NCBI GenBank assembly: GCA_013290085.1
Contig: JABCYS010000034.1
Location: forward strand, 1-9,129
Direction of reading: 5' to 3'
Length of the DNA stretch: 9,129 bases
Source: Candidatus Babelota bacterium
GTDB lineage: Bacteria; Dependentiae; Babeliae; Babeliales; JABCYS01
Made by a program: the position numbers and the translations under genes. Position 1 is the stretch's first letter, and each line of letters opens with the position of its first letter. The notes beneath the pieces are model-generated. The model saw only the letters and a program-made list of their open reading frames with translations, was not told where the DNA came from and made no database searches. Below, one piece after another: positions 6,004 through 9,129 of this stretch.

Positions 6004-6990
6004 ATGAAGCGCATAGTATATACGTTTATTATCGTGAGCCTGACAGGAGCTTATGCTTATGGAGTAGGTGCAATTACTACCCAAGAACAGAAAGCGCTTT
6101 TAAAGGCTGTGCGTGAACACGTCTATAGAAGAGTCGAAACGCTTTTGCAAAATGGTGCGGATCCGAATGTGAAAGAAGATGATGGGCGAACTGTACTTAT
6201 TGAAGCCATTCAGAATGGCGATCATGGAATTGTTCAGCTATTGTTGAAGCGTGGTGCTAACGTTAATGAAGGGTATCAAGGATATACGCCGCTTATGACG
6301 GCAATTGTCATAGATATGCCAGAACAATCAAAAGGCATAGATACACCGGAACAATCAAAAAGAATCATAGTCAATTATCTTTTAGAAACGCCTGGTTTAA
6401 ATGTAAACCTAAAAGATGGCGGTGCCACTGCCTTGATATATGCAATACGTAGCAAGAATCCACATTTGGTTGAGCAATTGCTTGATGCAGGCGCAGATGT
6501 GAATATACCGGATGAGCACAACATGACGCCGTTGATGGAAACTACTTTTTTGAAAAACGAAGGATTGCCGATTCTAAAGCTATTGTTGAAGCATCAAGTG
6601 AAGAATCCAGGAGAATTGTCAGTGAGCGGGCTTGTTGATATGACTATGAAAAATGAAAACGGAGAAACTGCTTTAATGTTAGCCGTTGACAATGGTCGTG
6701 ATGATATGGTGGAGGAATTGCTTGAAAAAGAAGAAGCAAATGAAGAAGAAGCTAAACGTGAAAAAAAAGGATTGCGCACATGGCTTTCGAGAAAAAAGAA
6801 GAGAACTATAGATGCTCAAGATAATGCTGGAGAGACAGCTTTGATTAAAGCGGTAAAAAAACAGGATAGTCGACTTATAGTACCTTTACTTAACAATGGC
6901 GCCAACACAAAAATCAAGGATAAAAGCGGTTTTTCTGTCGAGAAGGATGCTTGGTTTAGCGCGACCTTTGAAAGAGTCCGCACAAAATAG
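6004..6990 (+). CDS. Exported ankyrin repeat protein
   Basis: A 328-residue protein with a signal peptide (MKRIVYTFIIVSLTGAYA, cut near residue 19) and about seven ankyrin repeats over residues 27-306. Clear repeat signatures are LLQNGADPNVKEDDGRTVL, LLLKRGANVN, LLDAGADVN, NGETALMLAVDNG and LLNNGANTKIKDKSG. Ankyrin repeats bind other proteins; the partner cannot be told from sequence, and a host or envelope target is inference from the signal peptide and neighbours. Repeat 3 carries an 18-residue insertion made by a tandem duplication (103-120). Between repeats 6 and 7 lies a highly charged insertion (about 241-268), first acidic then basic, ending SRKKKR. There is no membrane segment after the signal. 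It converges on the HIT gene 59 bases away, and no good terminator follows it on the + strand. Confidence 0.88.
   Translation: MKRIVYTFIIVSLTGAYAYGVGAITTQEQKALLKAVREHVYRRVETLLQNGADPNVKEDDGRTVLIEAIQNGDHGIVQLLLKRGANVNEGYQGYTPLMTAIVIDMPEQSKGIDTPEQSKRIIVNYLLETPGLNVNLKDGGATALIYAIRSKNPHLVEQLLDAGADVNIPDEHNMTPLMETTFLKNEGLPILKLLLKHQVKNPGELSVSGLVDMTMKNENGETALMLAVDNGRDDMVEELLEKEEANEEEAKREKKGLRTWLSRKKKRTIDAQDNAGETALIKAVKKQDSRLIVPLLNNGANTKIKDKSGFSVEKDAWFSATFERVRTK
6310..6363 (+). repeat. 27-base tandem duplication inside the ankyrin gene
   Basis: Two adjacent 27-base units (6310-6336 and 6337-6363) encode IDMPEQSKG and IDTPEQSKR. The duplication is in frame and lengthens a loop within ankyrin repeat 3, so the fold need not be disturbed. 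Confidence 0.8.
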
Positions 6991-7040
6991 AGCTTCTATG
7001 CTCAAAGGAAATTAGTAGCTTTGTGTCAGCACGGAAAAAG

Positions 7041-7082
7041 AAATTGATTTCAGAGTTTTTCAAACTCAGGTTTGAGCCTGAG
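7041..7082 (-). terminator. Weak terminator-like cluster at the HIT gene 3' end
   Basis: GAGTTT/AAACTC (7053-7067) and CTCAGG/CCTGAG (7065-7082) are overlapping hairpins covering the last HIT codons. On the minus strand they are followed by a short GAAAT/ATTTC dyad and then a T-rich stretch (7040-7036). The T-run is not directly against a strong stem, so termination would be modest. Confidence 0.3.
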
Positions 7083-7556
7083 GTAGATGTCTTTAAGATC
7101 GACCGATATAGCCTGGGTGTTGGCCAGTGTGGGAAGGAAATTGGTGTCCCCTTGCCAGCGCGGAAGAATGTGAATGTGGAGGTGGTTGGGAATGCTGGCG
7201 CCCGCGACTCTTCCTAAATTGATGCCAACATTAGTTCCGGGATTTCCCAGTGTTTTTTGTATCGTTGCAATCCCTTTGCTCAACACCGTTATTATCGCCA
7301 GCTGTTCATTGCTGGTAAGGTGATCCAAAGAGGCAACATGTTTGTTGGGGAGAAGGAGCACGTGGCCAGCATTGTAGGGATAGAGATTGAGTTTGAAGAT
7401 ACAATGCTCAAAGCGGCGCAAGATGAAATGTTCTTCATCCTGCTGTGTTGAAATTTGTTGGCAGAAAACGCAATCGTCTGCAAAAGTTTTGGTGTGATCT
7501 GCTTGGACGATAGCTTTGGAATATTTGCTGCGCCACGGAGCGTAAAGTCTTTTCAT
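7050..7556 (-). CDS. HIT-family protein, Ap4A phosphorylase/hydrolase-like
   Basis: A 168-residue cytoplasmic protein of the histidine triad family, which cleaves or transfers nucleotidyl groups of dinucleoside polyphosphates or nucleotide-protein adducts. The triad HLHIHIL has H125, H127 and H129, with H127 as the expected nucleophile. It is preceded by NLGRVAGASIPN and followed by PRWQGDTNF. GHVLLLPNKH (64-73) is the usual second conserved block. CVFC (29-32) is the zinc-type Cys pair, and the N-terminal KRLYAPWRSKY matches the (R)L-APWR-Y signature of the bacterial Ap4A phosphorylase-like subgroup. The length is usual and all catalytic residues are present. The start at 7556 matches this N-terminal signature, although no strong ribosome site precedes it and an out-of-frame ATG lies 13 bases upstream. 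The exact substrate is not determined by sequence. Confidence 0.93.
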   Translation of the reverse strand: MKRLYAPWRSKYSKAIVQADHTKTFADDCVFCQQISTQQDEEHFILRRFEHCIFKLNLYPYNAGHVLLLPNKHVASLDHLTSNEQLAIITVLSKGIATIQKTLGNPGTNVGINLGRVAGASIPNHLHIHILPRWQGDTNFLPTLANTQAISVDLKDIYLRLKPEFEKL

Positions 7557-7592
7557 GGTTTGTGCTCATAAAAAATGATTCTTTTTTCTCAA

Positions 7593-7598
7593 AGTATA
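7593..7598 (-). promoter_or_regulatory. -10 box candidate for the HIT gene
   Basis: TATACT on the minus strand sits 36 bases before the HIT start codon. No recognisable -35 lies at the right distance; an A/T tract (7605-7620) occupies that place and may act as an UP-like element. Confidence 0.35.
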
Positions 7599-7621
7599 CG
7601 TACGATCCTTTTTTTTAAAAG

Positions 7622-7651
7622 TTGAAGTTTGTGCCAAAATTAACATACTAT
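7622..7651 (+). promoter_or_regulatory. Promoter for the small exported coiled-coil genes
   Basis: TTGAAG (7622-7627) and TACTAT (7646-7651) are spaced by 18 bases. The transcript would start near 7658, giving a leader of about 29 bases that contains a strong GGAGGA site before the ATG at 7687. It is back to back with the HIT -10 candidate. Confidence 0.5.
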
Positions 7652-7686
7652 TAACGCTATTTTTCACCATTTTTTCGGAGGATCTC

Positions 7687-7920
7687 ATGAAAAAATTATT
7701 GTTAACATTATTTGCTGCAGCAACTGTTTTTGGTACTGCATACGCTGGGCAAACAAAAGAGGATATTCTTGCTCGTCTTGATGAAATTGCATCAGAACTG
7801 ATAGCGCTCGATGAAAAAGAGCAATTAACAGCCGAAGACGACGAAATACGCAATGCACTTTTAGATGAAGTTGAGCGTTTGCAAGATGAAGTGGAAGCGC
7901 TAGAAAGCGAACAAGATTAA
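7687..7920 (+). CDS. Tiny exported acidic coiled-coil protein (paralog 1)
   Basis: A 77-residue protein of unknown function. The signal peptide is textbook (MKKLLLTLFAAATVFGTAYA, cut before GQ). The mature 57 residues are strongly acidic and almost entirely helical with leucines at heptad-like spacing (ILARLDEIASELIALDEKE, LLDEVERLQDEVEALE), so a short coiled coil, probably oligomeric, is likely. It has no Cys and no membrane segment. A strong ribosome site (GGAGGA) lies just before the start, and a promoter candidate lies at 7622-7651. The gene 50 bases downstream is a paralog, with identical first 20 coding bases and a shared GT(A)(Y/C)AGQT cleavage region. Lpp-like envelope spacer, chaperone or secreted factor are all possible; none is shown. 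Confidence 0.8.
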   Translation: MKKLLLTLFAAATVFGTAYAGQTKEDILARLDEIASELIALDEKEQLTAEDDEIRNALLDEVERLQDEVEALESEQD

Positions 7921-7935
7921 AAGCACTTTTTAATC
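7915..7935 (+). terminator. AT-rich intercistronic hairpin
   Basis: GATTAAAA (7915-7922) pairs perfectly with TTTTAATC (7928-7935) around a five-base loop. The stop codon of the first small gene lies in the stem. It is low in G+C and separated from the next T-run (7943-7947), so it may attenuate or protect transcript ends rather than fully terminate. Confidence 0.35.
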
Positions 7936-7970
7936 AAAGTTGTTTTTAAACATTCCCGGGAGGATTTTTT

Positions 7971-8285
7971 ATGAAAAAATTATTGTTAACTTTCTTGGCG
8001 GCAGTAAGCATTTTAGGTACAGCATGCGCTGGACAAACACAGGACGATGAACTTGTTGCATCTCTAAGTAAGCTTACGGTTGTTAACGAGAAACTCACGG
8101 CTTCTTTTAATGAAAACACAGCCGCTCTTAATGAAAACACGGCTGCTCGTAGGGAACTCGCGGTTGTATCACCGGAAAAAATAGATGCGCTTCTCAATGA
8201 AATTTTGTGCTTGCGAAATGACATATCGCGCTTGCAAGACGAAGTGAAAGCAAAACTGATGGCAAGCGATCAGAAACAAAAATAG
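7971..8285 (+). CDS. Tiny exported coiled-coil protein (paralog 2)
   Basis: A 104-residue protein, paralogous to the preceding one: same start (MKKLLLT), signal peptide ending GTACA before GQT, and a helical mature part. The mature region contains a tandem heptad, NENTAAL/NENTAAR (residues 47-60), made by a 21-base duplication, then a second helix (IDALLNEILCLRNDISRLQDEV) with leucine heptads like those of paralog 1. The Cys at the cleavage region is not in a proper lipobox (residue -3 is Gly), so signal peptidase I cleavage after ACA is more likely than lipidation. Another Cys lies in the second helix. The ribosome site GGGAGGA lies six bases before ATG. It is probably co-transcribed with paralog 1 and ended by the strong terminator at 8305-8335. 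Function is unknown. Confidence 0.8.
   Translation: MKKLLLTFLAAVSILGTACAGQTQDDELVASLSKLTVVNEKLTASFNENTAALNENTAARRELAVVSPEKIDALLNEILCLRNDISRLQDEVKAKLMASDQKQK
8109..8150 (+). repeat. 21-base tandem duplication (one heptad)
   Basis: Two adjacent 21-base units at 8109-8129 and 8130-8150 differ at only a few positions and encode NENTAAL and NENTAAR. Seven codons is exactly one coiled-coil heptad, so the duplication keeps the coil in register. Confidence 0.85.
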
Positions 8286-8304
8286 CTTTTACCTCTTTAA
8301 ACAA

Positions 8305-8335
8305 AAAAATCCCCATGGTTAACGTGGGGATTTTT
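8305..8335. terminator. Strong bidirectional terminator between paralog 2 and the membrane gene
   Basis: Bases 8305-8317 pair with 8323-8335 (AAAAATCCCCA with TGGGGATTTTT plus two inner pairs) around a GTTAA loop. The + strand continues TTTTTGTTT; the minus strand ends in a T-run from A8309 down to A8303. It lies 19 bases after the paralog 2 stop. The stop codon and last few codons (KSPR) of the minus-strand gene lie inside this hairpin, so the same bases end two convergent transcripts and code for protein. Confidence 0.88.
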
Positions 8336-9129
8336 GTTTGAACAATATTCCTTGAAAGAAAAAGGTGAGCGCTAAAATAATCATAAGCGGTTCAATGGGA
8401 AGACGTAACCGCGCATACCCAAACCCACCCGTCATAAAAAGAGCAGCTCCAATCAGTGGTGTTGTTTTCAACCAGAGCGCGGTCAGCCACGACCATGATT
8501 TTTTATGCATGAAAAATTGATACAAAGGCCGAACCATAAAAACAAAAAATCCTCCCAACAATCCAAGCCACAGTGCAAGTGCGGTGCATAGTTCTAACCA
8601 GGCGATGATACGTATCCACAATGGCAGGACACCTTTATAAAGTGCGGCGGCCATCTTCTCCGTTAAAAATTCTTCGAGTGGGTCATAACTAAAAGTATTA
8701 TTGGCAAGTGCAACAAGCTGATTTGCATACAAATCAAAGCAGGTTTTAATTACCTGTACCATCCAGTCATACGCGGTATACCATGGATACTGCTTGAGCC
8801 ACGGCCACGCCACCTTTCCGCAGGTAATGTGTTTTACCACCACAGCATCGGAGTGCGCAGCGCGTAAAAGCTGTTGTTCCTTCTGAGCTTCTTGCTCAAC
8901 TTGAGCAAATAATCTTCTCATACACGTTTCTAGGGGCCAGTTGGTGAGGCGACGTACAATCTTTGGTGCACAAAATGCTTCCAGATAAGCACCAGACATA
9001 GGACAAAAAAACCACTGCTGGGTGAGTTGGTAATTACGCAGGTACCACGGCGAGAGTGTGGCGAAAAAGAGCAAGAAGAAGAATGATGCGCGCTTTAATT
9101 TTCCTGACCACGAACAATAAGAAAAAAGG
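8319..9129 (-). CDS. Partial membrane protein, GT39/ArnT-like glycosyltransferase C-terminal part
   Basis: The frame is open from the right edge to TAA at 8319-8321, giving at least 269 residues with the N-terminus missing. A TTG at 9074 could be read as a start, but the open frame continues upstream of it (GKLKRASFFFLLFFATLSPW), and this hydrophobic stretch followed by SPWYLRNYQ is the pattern of family 39-type, lipid-linked-sugar-using membrane glycosyltransferases. The C-terminal part has about four membrane helices, and GFGYARLRLPIEPLMIILA is the usual closing motif ((A)R-RLP-EP) of such proteins. The catalytic Asp-containing loops would be in the missing part. It would transfer sugars from polyprenyl carriers to envelope acceptors, but the substrate is unknown. 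Family assignment rests on motif memory only. Confidence 0.65.
   Translation of the reverse strand, partial: LFSYCSWSGKLKRASFFFLLFFATLSPWYLRNYQLTQQWFFCPMSGAYLEAFCAPKIVRRLTNWPLETCMRRLFAQVEQEAQKEQQLLRAAHSDAVVVKHITCGKVAWPWLKQYPWYTAYDWMVQVIKTCFDLYANQLVALANNTFSYDPLEEFLTEKMAAALYKGVLPLWIRIIAWLELCTALALWLGLLGGFFVFMVRPLYQFFMHKKSWSWLTALWLKTTPLIGAALFMTGGFGYARLRLPIEPLMIILALTFFFQGILFKQKSPR

Noticed and set aside
7023..7451. Two 64-codon + strand open frames across the HIT gene
   Set aside because: They are antisense shadows of a conserved, intact HIT coding sequence.
8010..8035. Lipoprotein signal in paralog 2 (Cys near the cleavage site)
   Set aside because: The residue three before the Cys is Gly, not Leu/Val/Ile, and the paralog has Tyr at the Cys position; ordinary signal peptidase cleavage fits both.
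8319..9074. Complete gene starting at TTG 9074
   Set aside because: The frame stays open to the window edge, and the upstream residues complete a membrane helix in the family pattern, so the gene is partial instead.

Overview
The window is 9.1 kb of compact, moderately AT-rich bacterial DNA. It carries one clear housekeeping gene (alaS), one conserved nucleotide-metabolism gene (a HIT-family protein), one partial membrane glycosyltransferase-like gene, and between them a run of poorly conserved genes whose products almost all begin with a signal peptide. The mix of a eukaryote-type leucine-rich repeat protein, an ankyrin repeat protein and tiny exported coiled-coil proteins suggests a host-associated or intracellular bacterium. 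Candidatus Dependentiae (TM6) is my best guess at the lineage, but that is inference from gene content only.

Layout, left to right. Positions 1-44 may hold the tail of a + strand gene. A strong bidirectional terminator (69-100) separates it from alaS (106-2703, minus). The 298 bp between alaS and the next gene hold several inverted repeats, including a closed domain followed by a T-run (2787-2918) that could be a small RNA or leader. Next is a 740-residue + strand protein (3002-5224): signal peptide, leucine-rich repeats, a membrane segment, then two Pro-rich-linker/domain units. The second unit keeps a J-domain-like HPD motif. A C-terminal helical region with an 84-residue repeat follows. 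Convergent with it is a small exported protein of unknown function (5313-5756, minus). Its 3' end has a slippery-type heptamer opening a 39-residue extension in the -1 frame.

An ankyrin protein with a signal peptide (6004-6990, plus) follows and converges on the HIT-family gene (7050-7556, minus). A divergent promoter region then leads to two tandem paralogous exported coiled-coil proteins (7687-7920 and 7971-8285, plus). A strong bidirectional terminator (8305-8335) ends them; it also contains the last codons of the minus-strand gene that runs off the right edge (8319-9129).

How the genes work together: no operon-wide pathway is evident. Most genes look singly transcribed, except the two small paralogs. 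Five of the eight substantial genes encode predicted exported proteins, and three of those use repeat or coiled-coil scaffolds, so the common theme is probably cell-envelope or host-interaction function. The most unusual item is the LRR/membrane/J-like protein. I did not find a defence system, CRISPR array, transposon, tRNA or rRNA.
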